Below are positions 1-12,140 of a stretch of DNA of 64,000 nucleotides, piece after piece. Below the pieces are notes generated by a model. That model was not told the DNA's origin. It searched no databases and saw nothing but the letters and a program-made list of their open reading frames with translations. The stretch is from Daedaleopsis sinensis (taxonomy: Eukaryota > Basidiomycota > Agaricomycetes > Polyporales > Polyporaceae), in contig CM066300.1 in NCBI GenBank assembly GCA_033807695.1, positions 4,836,001 through 4,900,000 of the forward strand, written 5' to 3'. Position numbers and translations under genes: made by a program. How positions within the stretch are numbered: the stretch's first letter is position 1; every line of letters begins with the position of its first letter.

Positions 1-569
1 GATTCTGCTGGACGCCTCTGGACGCCCGGGAATATAAGACAGGATGCCGAGATTGCGCAACACCAGGCAGCGGCGCGGAACTGGAACTGCGACACCAGCC
101 TAAACTGTAGCAAGTTCGATATCAATATAGCTGCAACATCTCGCGAGTCTGCGACAAGTCAACAGGCCGCGAGACATGGGTATGTTTAGAGAGCTGTTTA
201 GAGGCGATGCGTTCAGGCACGCGTTCGCATTCTTAACAGCATAGACCGAAGCACATTTGAACCGCATTGATGCCCTTCAGATATCACGAAGTCATCTGTA
301 AGGTTCAAACGTATACAAGCTTCGTCACAGCCTACAGCTCAGCGGGGCCCGTAGGAGGCGACGCTGGCGATATACGGCGGTCTGCAGACCGTTGCGATGT
401 CGCGTCGGGGCGCACGCGAGAAGGTATTTAGAGCCAAGGTACCCGACCCCAGGCGCCACATACTTATTCTGAGGACGGTTTCAGCCACAAAGCGAGCGCT
501 TACCCCATTCAGGCATGGGCGGGAAACATCAGAAGCTAGTGCATTCCGTGCGAGTGATGTGATCGACTA
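1..569. other. 3' flank of the deacetylase gene, no gene seen
   Basis: I see no conserved protein or RNA gene here. The only open frames are short and match nothing I recognise. The stretch lies downstream of the minus-strand deacetylase and probably holds its 3' UTR and terminator. Confidence 0.5.
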
Positions 570-2177
570 TCACTTGCGCTCTGCGGGCGCCGCGGTGGAA
601 GAGGCCCGCACCTCCGACTCAAATCCGCGCAAGACACCGCGGACATTTTCTCCCAGAGTCTCCAGGTGATAGCCTCTGCGTACACACGGGTGCCAAATTA
701 GCAAGTGTCCAACAGCCTATGAGCCCACGCACCCCTCCATGACGAACAGTGTCGGTTTCCCCAGCGACGCGACGAGTCTGCCGATCCGAGGGTAGCAACT
801 CGCGGTCAACAGAAAGTCGCAAATCGGGTCGTCGGCATATGTATCCACGCCAAGGCTAGGTCCGCGGCGCGCCCTTGTGAGCTCATCGCTTAGCCACCTT
901 ACGCAACCGACGCTTACCTGACGAGGACGTAGTCTATACCGGTGTGGCCACGGATGACATCAACGACGTTCTGCAGCGTTGCGCAGTAGACGTCGTCCGT
1001 CGTCGTCCCTGTAGGCAGCGGGAAATTGTGGTTGTATCCAATACCAGGGCCTGACCCACGTTCCTCTGCAGCGCCGGTGAAATCTGAAAGATCATAGCAT
1101 GAGCGCATCCACTAAAACGACGGAAGTTTTAAATGAGCCACACAGAACGCTCACAAGGGTAGTCGCCCTGAGCGTGCAACGATACGTACACCACCTGCGG
1201 ATCGGAATAAAATATTTGTTGCGCTGGGAACCAATCAATATGCAAAGGCCAGTGATATGCAGGGCCGATGAAGAGAGCTCACTTCCATTCCCGTGATGAT
1301 AGTCTACATCTAGGATCGCGACACGGTGGCCGCCGCCGTGCTCGAGGAGGTATTTGGCTGCAATTGCGACGTTGTTCAAGAAACAGTAGCCTCCGCTAAG
1401 CGAGTCCTGTGCATGGTGACCTGGGGGGCGGCTTCGGGAATTATTGAGTATCCATCGTTGTAGATCCAAGCTCGGAAACCTCACGCCAACGCGAAGACCC
1501 CACAGACCTGCGAAAGATCACTGTCTGCCAACGCCCGCGCGGCAGATAACGTCACCTTGACGGATGCGATGGCAGCTCGGTACGTGTCTATGCAATTGGC
1601 AGTCATGGGTTCTCATGATGCATCTGGTGGATAAATGCCATTCAGATGCTCACCTGACGTGATGGGGCAGCTCATGTCGAAGCAGTAGTTACCTGCAGAT
1701 TCGACAACGTCAGGACTTAGAGCATACTCAGTACACGGATCGATACATCGATAACTTTCCTGGCTTCGCTAGAGGAGACAAGTTCTTGACATCTTGATTC
1801 GTAGTGAGACTTTGCAGACGATGGTGCCGAAAAGTCTCAGGGAACACCGCGGTCTAGAGTCGATTCGAGTCAATGTACGTTCGCAGTAACGAAACATCTA
1901 CCTCCCATACCTTATCACCGCCGATAGCCGTCCATTCATCATAAATAGTCTCCAGATAGTCAAGATAATCTTCTGAATGAACACTCAGGATGTATGTCCT
2001 GATCTTCGGCCAGTCGTCGGATTGCACAAGGATGATCTCGAATGCATCGTCTTGCTGTAACGTTGTCTTGATCCTCTGCAGACGGTCAGGACACTCTAGA
2101 TACTGGACCAGTCGCCCAGAGAGGATCTCATGGGGTGGGTTGTGTAGAAGAGAGGTAACGTCCCAGAATACCTTCAT
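570..2177 (-). CDS. Histone deacetylase family protein, acetylpolyamine amidohydrolase type
   Basis: This is a zinc-dependent deacetylase of the HDAC/acetylpolyamine amidohydrolase superfamily, which removes acetyl groups from acetyl-lysine or acetylated polyamines. The N-terminus has the family pattern MKVFWD..LHNPPHEI..G at 2177, followed by AVFPETFRHHRL and NYCFDMSCPIT. The catalytic core has RPPGHHAQD, GGYCFLNNVAIAA and the zinc and charge-relay block LDVDYHHGNG, then YSDPQVVYVSLH, PGIGYNHNFPLP, LGVDTYADDP and EGGYHLETLGENV. About nine exons join in frame with short introns; for example intron 1 runs from the GTATGG donor near 1910 to the acceptor before 1853. The stop is TGA at 570-572, well beyond the last long open frame, because the C-terminus lies in small exons. 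All visible active-site residues are intact. Substrate (histone or polyamine) cannot be told from sequence. It is head to head with the RdRP gene. Confidence 0.88.
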
Positions 2178-3141
2178 GGCGAGATGGTGGGCGAAAGTGT
2201 ACAAATGGAGTCCGGGCGGAGGAGAGAGGGGATCGCTGGTCGACGTGAGAACGTGGTGACATACGGAGATCCTATGGCCAACACTTTCGAAGCACAAACT
2301 GCAGCTGTCTGATTCGAAAAGAGATTATACTAGGCTTTGCACGCACCAGATTCGGATCAGGGAACAATTGGTGCGATTGCGACGGTGAGAGTGCTCCGGC
2401 CACGGAGTCTCGGGATCATTTGTGCATGCCAATGTTGTCGTTGTCGTTGTCGTTGCAGCATGCTCATAGCTCCGAGTCTGACCATGGTACTTCCCATGAG
2501 AAAGGGGCAGCTCTGAATCGCCCTGGCCCACGTGAGAGCAGAATAGACTCAAGCTCAAGCTGCGATCTATTCAAGGATGCGGATGCAGTTGGGAAGCTCT
2601 GCACACGAACGTACGCGCTCCCTGAAGCCATGTACCAGCTAGCATGTATACTCTCGCTCTCCTCCTAGTCGCATCGACGCTGACTCCGAGTCCATTCAAG
2701 CCTTCCGACATTGAAACGTGTCACCTTGCACGACGCAATGTCTTCGTCCTATTGGAGATCGGCCGCCTCAGCCGCTGAGGGACGCAATGTCGACCGGATA
2801 ATCTTCACCATGAAAAGTGTTCCAGAGCCAGGTAGGTAGTAGCAGTGAGGTGGTTAAAATGAATATAGCAAGCGTGAAGATGATTATGGAGTTGCAGAGA
2901 GTTGCAGATCAATGCAGTTCGACTGCCAGTGCCTAACTTGGCCACAACGCTGAGCGCTTCCTGTCGTTGGCCAAGCGGCCCGGATTGGTCCGGTGGCTGC
3001 AGCAGTCGCGAATTCTCCCCTCCTCCTCCTCCTCCTCCTCCTCCTCAACGAGCCACCGCATGCTATACCCCCCATATACCCACTTTACACACCAAACATC
3101 TCTGAAACACCTCTAAAAACACGACAAAGGGGTTTCATGGT
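2178..3141. promoter_or_regulatory. Shared upstream region of the deacetylase and RdRP genes
   Basis: About 960 bp separate two divergent starts (ATG at 2177 minus and 3142 plus). No protein-like exon is convincing. The region holds a short GTTGTC repeat near 2434-2455 and a CCT repeat at 3018-3046. It must contain both promoters; I could not pick out a specific factor site. Confidence 0.45.
3018..3046. repeat. CCT trinucleotide microsatellite
   Basis: A run of about nine CCT units lies about 100 bp upstream of the RdRP start. Pyrimidine tracts are common in fungal 5' regions. It creates false proline and arginine runs in several frames. Confidence 0.8.
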
Positions 3142-6100
3142 ATGCCTCGCACGACATACGATACGATGAGGTCCTTAATCGTATCCCAGGACTCGGACGA
3201 GGAGTTTTGGCAGCACGAGTCGGCTTCACAAGCTGCCGCGTGCTCGTTTTTCAACACACAGAGTACAGGTACGTCTATTGCGTCGCCTCAGTTAGCGACA
3301 ATGATAGCAAGCTCGATCCGTCATATCACAATCAGGATCCGAGAGCGAGTCCAACGACTCTTCATCTCACAGGACCAGATCGAAGACCAGCCCGATCCGG
3401 GGTACTGAGGCTGTTAGTTCACGTATGGCATCGTCTACGGGCTTTCTTAAGATGTCCACTGAGTCCTCGATAGCACCTAGAAAACATGGAGTGCACCCCT
3501 ACTCAATACCACAACGCGTTCGCGCAAGCGAAGGCATAATGAGACAACCTACTCGGCACGCTGTCTCCTCACATCCCTCTCCCGCAGTACGAGGGGACAT
3601 GAAAGCCCAGTCATACCGAGACGCCAGTATTCCTGAGAGCGAAACAGAGAATGATATGGCAGACGGTGAGTCCTCATGCTGCCTCTCACAGGAGACAATA
3701 CTAGTGCGGATCAGAGTGGAGGTTTCAATCTGCGCGGAGTCCTCTCGCCATTCGCTCGAATCATCCACTCTGACCCCCACTACTGGCCTTGTGTGCTCGA
3801 CATCAGCCGTCGTTTATTAAGTTCCCCTGAAACGGGTATCTTGCAGTCGAAACGAGCAAGTGTATTCCTTTGCTAAGGGCCCTGTCTGTGAATCTAACCC
3901 TTCTGCTCTAGTGCTTGGAAACGACAGCGACACCTCTTCTCAGCCGTTGTCTAGAGGCGTATCCTTCACATTCTCTACCTACGAGTCGCGGAACGGATCA
4001 GTCACGTCTCTATCGTCGGTGGCATCCATCGACTCGACGACGGGAAGAAAGCGCACACTCGACTATAGCAACACATGGGCCCCCATTGCTGGCACCTCGC
4101 TCCCTCGCAAGTCGGCGCGGACGTATCAAAAGGTACGTACACGTCTCCAACCATCCGTCAACGCGAGACGTATGCTAACGTCCCACCCGCAGTCTGTAGC
4201 GACGTCTCCTGTCCCGCCCATCCCGAAAACGCCATCCAAGTCGGCTAGCGTGAACGCCGCCGTGCCTGCGTCACCGGCTGCTCACGATGGCCTTCTCTAC
4301 ACTCCCACTATATCACGTGTGTGCGCGACGTTCGACCAATCCGTCGGATTTTCGCCCGAAGGTCCATCCTCCTCATCGCGAACGCGAAGTGGTCCCGACT
4401 CCATGTTGGTCGATCCAGTCACCCCCTCTAGTGTGCACGTCATCGCACACTCCAAAGAGGCTCAAGATGTGTTCGACAAATTCGCGCTCAGTTTCGGAGT
4501 TCAGTACGAGCTTGCGCGCGGTGTTTCGCATGGCCGGTGGAGCTGGGCCGACGTTGTGCAGTCTGACCTCAAATCACTCAGCGGTCCTAATACAACCGCT
4601 GCGAAGGTTGTTCAAACTATCACGCGCGGTGTGGCAGCCACACTTACGTCGACCGACATGGAGATATGGTACGTCACGCTCGCCTTGACCCCCTGCTCTC
4701 CTGACTGTTAGCCAGGTCTGAGCTCGACCGCGAAGAGGCAGCGATGATCGAGGGGCGGTCTCGTGGGCTCGGTCTAATGGGCGAATGGCAAGAGAAGGCG
4801 AACTGGTACGGCGGCCAAGTTCAGCTCGTCGCGCGTCTTGAAGAGGTCCAAAGCTCGTTTCGGCTGGTGCTCGCGAAGATGGAGATGCGGAAATCTCACC
4901 GCTTCGGGCGACATCTCGCGTCATGGAGACTGCTGCAGGTATCGGTGCCACATATTATTGTCAGCAATCGCAAACAAGACCTCGACGCGTTCTTCAAGCA
5001 ACGATTTGTTCTCAACGGGAGGGTCTATGTCCTTTGCGGGTCAAAGGACAACAAGGTGTTCTTGCTCGGTATCCCTGAAGACTACGAGCGGTCGAATCGG
5101 TGCGTGCCCGCAGATGCGCGCAGGATATCTCTAGAAGACTTCGTCAATTGGCACAACCCTCTACAGCTCAATGGACGACAGGTTAGTTAGTAAATCAACG
5201 CACAGAAGCCATACTCATTCCCCACTCTGCAGCCAGTCGCCAAGTACGTTACACGCTTTGACCTGGGATTCTCAATCTCGGTCCCTGTCATATCGATACT
5301 TCCCGGCAATACCTTCTACAAGGACGACGAGTGTAGGTGACGGACAGATATGAGCTGTCCAATTCAGCAATGAATTCAATTATTGCAGATGCCCCTCACG
5401 ATCCCAATACCAAGCCTCCTGCCGAATGTATCTACACCGACGGCTGTGGCTACATGAACGGCGCCGCACTCAGCGCGATCGCTCGCCGCATGAACCTCGA
5501 GACTCGGCCGACCGCTGTTCAAGGCCGAATTGCAGGCGCGAAAGGCCTGTGGGTCTTACATCCACGCGACCAGGCTCCCGCCGGGACTCCGAAAATCTGG
5601 ATCCGCAACTCGCAAGTCAAGATCCAACTGGATCACAAACAACCCCACCTGGCCCATCAGATCTTCGACCTCCTCGCGCCCCCACGCGTGACTGTTCCTA
5701 GTCGTCTCTCACGTCTGACGATCCTGAACTTGGCGCACAACGGGGTTCCCATCTCGACGTTCGTCGAGCTAATGCGAGACACGCTCGATGCGGAGATGAA
5801 GCTACTCACGGATTGGACGGGTCCGAAGGCGATGCTTCTGCTATGGAAAGCGGTCGAGCGCGTCGGGGGTGTTGCAATGAAGCGAATCATGCAGCATGCA
5901 CAGGGCGCGACGCGCGCGATGGGCCTGACGGGTCGGATCAGGGAGGACGACGGAGTGGAGGTCGACGACGACATCGAGGATCCGCGGCTGAAGGACCTTT
6001 TGGAGCAACTGGAAGGTGTGGACGAGAACGAGCTGCCGTCGGTGAACACCCTCCGCGACCAGTTCACGGGCGAGCCGTTGGGGCCGCATGCGGTCGCGCT

Positions 6101-7957
6101 GGACCTTATCCAAGCTGGGTTCTTACCACAGAAGATAAAGCTTCTGTACGACAAGATAAGGTGGATCGTGACTAAGGCTATCGACGACATCATACACGAC
6201 TACCACATCTCCGTGCCGCTCTCCGCGGAAGCGTTCATCGTGCCAGGTAAGTTGCGTGTACATTTATATGGAGCGCATTACTAACTCATGTACCTGCTGA
6301 ACGACGTAGATCCATATGGTGTACTGGAAGAAGGGGAGATCCACTTCAAGTCGTCCAAACCCCTCAAGGATTCCGTCGGATATGAATATCCAAACATGCT
6401 GCTCGGAGAGGTTCTGGTAATGCATCTGCACCGTCATCATAGCAAGTTCGCAGATTGATTTATATGCTGACTCTAGATCTACCGCAACCCGTGTCGTCTA
6501 CCGTCAGATGTCCGCAAGGTCAGCATGTTCTGTACTCTGTCGATCGGATCAGACATTCACAATGACAACTTTGATTAGGTCACAGCCGTTCGACATGTCG
6601 CTCTCGCGGAGTACGTGGATGTCATCGTATTACCCAAGAAAGGCCCTCGTTCGTTCGCTAGCATCCTAGCTGGAGGAGGTGGGTGGTCTCGCCACGCTAT
6701 GGACGGGTTGAAGCTATTGGCTCACGATCGGATAATGCTACCTATATAGACTACGACGGCGGTAGGTAGCCCTGCATCTTCTTACCGTTGAAGGACGCTG
6801 ACAGTATATATCTAAGATGTCTGTGTTTGTATCTATGACCCTAGGCTGGTTGAGAGTTTCCAGAACTCCGAAATCTCAGACGCACCAGCTAACTTCCTCA
6901 ATGACAACTTCGAAGACCAGGGCAAGATCCAGCAGGTGTCCGAGATGGCCGACGAGCTGGCGCTATTGGCAGGAGACCCCGATGCGCGCCGAAGCAAGCT
7001 ACAAGATTGCTTGCTGCTTGGCCTCGCAAATCCTCCGATAGGTCAATACTCGAAGTTTCACGAGAACGCTGCGTATACGCACGGATATGACGCACCGGAG
7101 ACAATCCGCATGGCGTTTATGTGCGTGTCAAGCTGATTTGTAGCACTTACACAGCCTTGACCTCCGAGGTCTCTAGGTTCAACACTGTACTCGACTCACG
7201 CAAGACAGGCTATCGGGTCAAGCCTGAAGTCTACAAGAACGACAAGTTGTTATATGACAAAGAGCAGCCCGCGTGCCTTAAGTCTTCGAAGGATGTAGAG
7301 ATCATGAGGCAGGGCAACGTCGCTGAGCTCCGCAGGAGCCAATCCGCCGGCCCATTCATCCTGGACGCACTCAGGGCGGAGGGCAGGAGAATGCGCGATG
7401 AACAGATCGTGCGGTACGACCGTCTGGCTTCGACCTTACACAACTGGGGCGACGTGAAGGACCTCGACCTCCTTCGCCCATTCCACCGTGCGCGCCGCCA
7501 CCTCGACGCTCCGGCGTTCAAGCACGACTTCGAACGGATCAAGGCGCACATCGAGGAGCATATCCGCAAATGGCAGATCGTGTCGAGCGAATCGAGACCG
7601 CCGCCCAAGACCCCCTCCAAACGCGAGCACGCGAAGGCCGCGTCGAAGAGCTTCAAGAAGCAGCGCCGGGAGAAGTGGGATGCGCTCGTGCGGGAGTTCG
7701 CTGCGGGTCCCGTGCTCGCGGACGGCTCGCCACTCGCGGACATCGGGGACGTCGAGCTTCTCAAGGCGTCCTGGGCGTACGACATGAAACCGAACTTCGC
7801 GTGGAAGGTCGCGTTCCAGGCGCTCTGCCGCATCAAGGCATCCACGCGCGCGCCCGTCGCGCTAACGGGCGAGTTCGCGGACGCAATGTCCATCCCTGGC
7901 TCTGCGGGACGCGTGTTGGAGCAGTGTAGGTTGACTGCGCAAGGTGCGGCAATGTGA
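3142..7957 (+). CDS. RNA-dependent RNA polymerase of the QDE-1/RDR silencing family
   Basis: This is a cellular RdRP that copies single-stranded RNA into double-stranded RNA for RNA silencing (quelling type). Fourteen exons join in frame into 1371 codons: 3142-3268, 3312-3665, 3692-3859, 3912-4132, 4193-4668, 4716-5181, 5233-5332, 5389-6246, 6310-6416, 6477-6518, 6579-6678, 6750-6761, 6817-7120 and 7177-7957. The first 300 or so residues are serine-rich and probably disordered. Family landmarks follow: ARRISLEDFVNWHNPLQLN, YTDGCGYMNG, WIRNSQVKI, LAHNGVPISTF, YRNPCRLPSDVRKV, DVIVLPKKGPRSF, the catalytic LAGGDYDGD and LDSRKTGYRVKPEVY. The three aspartates of DYDGD that bind metal are all present, so it is probably active. 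Two oddities are a 26-nt intron 2 and a 12-nt exon 12 carrying the catalytic motif. The N-terminal exons are less certain than the core. Confidence 0.93.
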
Positions 7958-8624
7958 AGTATTCAAATCCGCTTCTTCGTTTCTGTATTGGTATATGTCT
8001 CTCGCCCTTTCCTTTCCATCTTTCAAACCAATTTTGCTTGCAACTCGTTCCGTTACGCATTCGCTTTCCTTTGCTTCTCGTCAACAAGCACTCGTCAATC
8101 TATCTGGATGGATCTATGTATCATTACTGTACAACACCACCGCCTCTCGCGTTCCGCTGATATCATCAGAGTTCATACAGGTTGGCGTCAAGATGCGTGC
8201 AAGTGTGATGTTGTCCTACGAAATGGACGAAGACAAGCCCCAAGGCGAGACTCAAGACGTGTGCATCCAAATCTCGATGTCCGTTCGTCCTTTTGCGACT
8301 CTTCGCACAGTACTGGAACACCTACGACATCGTTAGAGACTTTTATTTCTGATACACACGCGCGCCGAAATCGGGTGCGTTGCAGATCGTTGCTTTGCAA
8401 CTACAACGCCGCACTATAACGTCGACATGGGAGCTTGAAGCATACAGCCCGCTCAAACGAATGAGTCTCAAACACACAAGCTAGTGCTCGAGCCATCAGT
8501 TCATAGAACATACGCATGAGAATGCGGCCGAGGAGAATTCTACTAGGACATTGAAGTTAAGTATCATTTTGCGATACCATCGATATCTGCGCTGACTGAC
8601 ATTGTTATCGGCCGTGTTGGAGCA
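7958..8624. other. 3' flank of RdRP, no gene seen
   Basis: Pyrimidine-rich sequence follows the RdRP stop (8000-8100) and looks like 3' UTR and terminator. Several overlapping open frames exist here but none has protein-like composition. Confidence 0.5.
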
Positions 8625-9160
8625 GGATTTGCTAGTACATGTGGCGAGGCTGTACATACCTTTCGGTCCCATGAAGAAGCTCAAAATACGCCGGCTTGCT
8701 TCCTGCCCGACAAGCAAGTCGCCTCGCCTCTACGGATCGGGGTACACAAGGTCGTTCCTATTCGCTCGTGTCGAGCATCACAGGCTGTCGGTGGATTGCC
8801 GTCCTTATTTCTGTCAAGTGACTAGGAGATCTTCTCGTCTATGGCTAGCTCAGCGAAGAGGATGCGAAGAACGAAAGTATTCTGGAATTTCTCGATGCCA
8901 ATTGCTTGCCGCGCGCAGGCTGGAGAGATTTCGAAGTTCGAGTCGGCATTGAGCGTTTGCGTATACGCCCATATACGGATGCTTACTGGAAGAAGGCCAT
9001 GCAGATCATGTAAGATGCAGTCACTGAGTACTGAGTGTGGACACGAACTTGCAGAGATGCTGTGATGGTACGACAGCAATGAGCTTCGTATGATGCGTGT
9101 GGCAGCCTTCATCATGATTCAACTAATGCAACGGACCATCCGTTGTCCAGGATTTGACTG
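8625..9160 (+). pseudogene. Decayed tandem copy of the 9501-10254 orphan gene
   Basis: This stretch aligns with the intact gene downstream at an offset of about 1030 bp. The FGP.KKLK segment starting near 8661 matches FGPKKMLK at 9691. The next part matches the ATSKPP segment, then EEDAK, EFLD and RIRPYT, then the terminal region near 9085-9160. Unlike the intact copy it needs several frame changes and meets in-frame stops after about 9000. I could not find an equivalent of the first exon. It is best read as a dead tandem duplicate. Confidence 0.7.
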
Positions 9161-9500
9161 TCCAGGATCTAACTGCCTCGCCGCTCCTTCGTATTTGCAT
9201 CGCAGACTCAGAACCTCGCACCTTGTTGTCGTGCCCCACCGTCTCTCTATGATTGTTTGTCGTCTGTTAAGTAGTACTACCCGTCTTAAAGATCCCAGTC
9301 CGGCTCATGTTATCCAATGGTATCCGTCGCTTGCACTCTGACGATACCCTCAGGCATAATTACCAAACATGTCCTGCCGCTAGCTCCATCCCGCTGACTA
9401 ATACAGTTCAGTTGCCGATCATTCATTCAATCGTCAAATCGACTTCAAACTTAGCTTGCACCTGAACCACTATCAAACACATCCCACCTCATCTCGAGTC

Positions 9501-10254
9501 ATGCCACCTGTGTCTCGCTACCCTGTGTCTCGCTACCCTCTGGAGCTCGCGAAGAGCAAGGATGGCCGCAGAACTGATATATGGGAGGCGCGAGCTGCGG
9601 TGCGTCTTATATGAACCCTTTGTCAACATCTTCAATGTGTGTAGACCTCACATTTCCTGTCATAAAGAAACTATAGAGGATGTACCAATTCTTCGGTCCC
9701 AAGAAGATGCTCAAGAGTCGCTACATTGCCACCGCGACTAGCAAGCCGCCTTGTCTCGCTTACGGATGGGCATTCAAGTGGTCGTTTCTACATGCCTACG
9801 CTGAACATCACCAGCTAGTCATCGAGTGCTGCCCACCTCTATGCGGGAAGGAAGAGCTCGTCTACGGCCAGCTCACGGAAGAGGAAGCGAAGAGCGAGGA
9901 CGTACTCGAATTCCTCGATGTATGCGCTCTGACCATCGTCTCGAGGCACCTCGAGGCCCGAGTAGGTGTCGAGCTTCACAACATCCGCCCGTATACGGGC
10001 AAGTTCGACTACATGTTCGCGATGTGCACAAACTATGACATTATCAGTCGTCATGCGCTGATCGAAGACACCGTCGGTGTGAAGAAGGTCGTCGAGATAA
10101 TGCAGGATGTGTTCACCGAGTGTGGATACGAAGCGGAGCTGCTGTGGTGGTATGATAGATCTGAGCTTCGTCTGGTACGTGTGGCAGTTTCCGTTTGACT
10201 TGCAGTATTGCTAGCTAACCGTCTGTTGTCCAGGATATGACTGCCCCGTTTTGA
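9501..10254 (+). CDS. Orphan protein of unknown function, 205 aa, three exons
   Basis: I do not recognise this family. Exons 9501-9599, 9677-10174 and 10234-10254 join in phase 0 with good donors (GTGCGT, GTACGT), giving about 205 residues ending DMTAPF. The start at 9501 is preferred because the long open frame from 9680 lacks an ATG context of its own and follows an acceptor. The N-terminus repeats PVSRYP twice. The body is acidic, with a glutamate-rich part (LTEEEAKSED) and a tyrosine- and tryptophan-rich end (LLWWYDRSELRL). No signal peptide or membrane helix is visible. A broken paralogue sits directly upstream, so the locus arose by tandem duplication. Confidence 0.65.
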
Positions 10255-12140
10255 CGGGCTCGATTGGGTCTTGTTGCGAGCAACATATCATGTCCTCCCT
10301 CCTTCCCGCTCTGTCCTCGAGGATCAATCGCTATGGTCGCGTCCGACGCGCACGATTACTGCACGATATATACGCATCTATGATCTATGATGACAGTGCT
10401 CCTCGGCGAGTAGCTATCACAGACGTCACCCCCGATTTCTTCTAGAAATCCCACCTGCTGTCTCGATACTTCATACTATCAGAACATACCCGGGACTATC
10501 GTAGAAGGAATTAGTGAGTCCTCAATGCAAGTAAATACATTGGTTCTATCAGTAGGTCAGAAGTGGAGGTGACGTGGACAGCCAAACTTACGCAGGTCTA
10601 GAATTCATGTTGCGACGCCCTGTAAACTGTCCAATAAGGGGAGGTTGGGTGCATTCTACAGGTGAGAGAATCGGAAGTATCTTGCCGGTCATCATAACGC
10701 GTTCGTACCCAGCGCAGAGCTGCGCCCATCGGGGACTATGCGTATGGTGAACATGAGAGGGCAAGCTTCTAATCGATTGATAGAGCTCACTATTTGTAGT
10801 AGTGCCGGTCATTCGCATATCAGTTTCTCAGGTAGTGTACGGTCCAGTAGATCAAAGCTGTGAACCGATGTGTCACCTATTATGCATATCGGCGAGATTG
10901 GGTACTCACGGACCAGGAAAGCACTGGGCGGTGAAGGTAACTGACACATATACCCGTTGGCAACAGCGTGAGGGGAAATGGTGTCGCATCGATCGATAAT
11001 TGCTGTCCATATCACCAAATCGAAGGGAATTTGGAGGCGGAGCTTTGGCGTTAAGTGCAGGGTACCTCCGTATCCCAAGCAATAAGGGCGGGCCAAAAAT
11101 GAACGTCTGGGAGAACTTGAAGGCCGTTGCGGCTATAGTGATCATAGACCGGGTCACCGTGTCAGTTGTCCGACTCGGATACATAGCAGTCTGTATGTTG
11201 AGCAGTATCAGCCACAGCATCAGGTGCATATTACCTCCGCTCATAACGACTATGAGCCTACGTACTTCGTAGCCAGCTCGAGCGTTCTAATAGCGAGTCG
11301 GCCGCGGCCCGCCGGGTTGATTGACGTACGGCCGCGGCGACATTTCCCGAGCAGTAGCAGCTCTAGTAGATGACAACGGTGCCCGATCGCAGGGCAAGCT
11401 TCGTGAGGGAATGCGTGAATTATCTTAGCGACATCAATATAGAACATCGCAAGGGAGTCGACTGTGCATTGTTAGAATTATTATAAGTAGCGCCGGGAAG
11501 GAGACCCATTTTAGGCTGCTCGGCAACTGCCGGACGGCGATGATTGGATGGAAAACAGGATGACAATGTCGTTCCGGTTGCTCAGGGTGCTCTCCCGCAC
11601 TCCTTGCTCTTCCACGACCTCCGGAAAAGTTCTAACGCTACGCCGGAGCACACCTACTCTGGTTACATGGACTAACTGCGATATTCTCCGTAAGTGACAT
11701 GTTGTGTGACCCTGGCATGTACTTTACACAGGGTTCGCACAGAATTGCCATGTCTGGTGTGGTATCCGTTATACGAACGACACGACGCTCACGGCCACTC
11801 GCATAGAGCTAAAACTCATCATTTAAACTGGAAAAAAATCTTTGGGCTGCTAGTGATGCCTGCTGATGACTGCTGTACGGACGGATTACCCGGAGCCTGA
11901 GGCCATCTGCCTATCCGAGCGAGAAGTTGGCGCTTCGAGTGCTACCGACTGCTGCTGGTCTTCCAACAGGTACCGCCATGCATGGACCCCAGCAAGAAGC
12001 ATCGCTTGAAGACGCTGCGCGTGATTAGACATCCGCACTTCTCAGGCATCTGCACCGAGCGTATCAATTTGTCACACAGCAAAACAGTATGTAAGGTAAA
12101 GCGTTCGACGCGATATTGGGCAACTTTTCCCCTACACGCC
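10255..12140. other. Gene-free stretch, nothing recognised
   Basis: Only overlapping short open frames on both strands are present, with none showing conserved motifs or convincing splice structure. It holds the 3' region of the orphan gene and the promoter of the first P450. Confidence 0.5.

Noticed and set aside
5657..6193. 178-codon minus-strand frame
   Set aside because: It is the antisense shadow of RdRP exon 8; its serine- and arginine-rich composition reflects the coding strand.
7121..7143. A 23-nt intron in the RdRP (GTGCGT to TGTAG)
   Set aside because: A 56-nt intron from the same donor to the CTCTAG at 7171-7176 is also in frame and gives the family-conserved LDSRKTGYRVK directly after MAFM.
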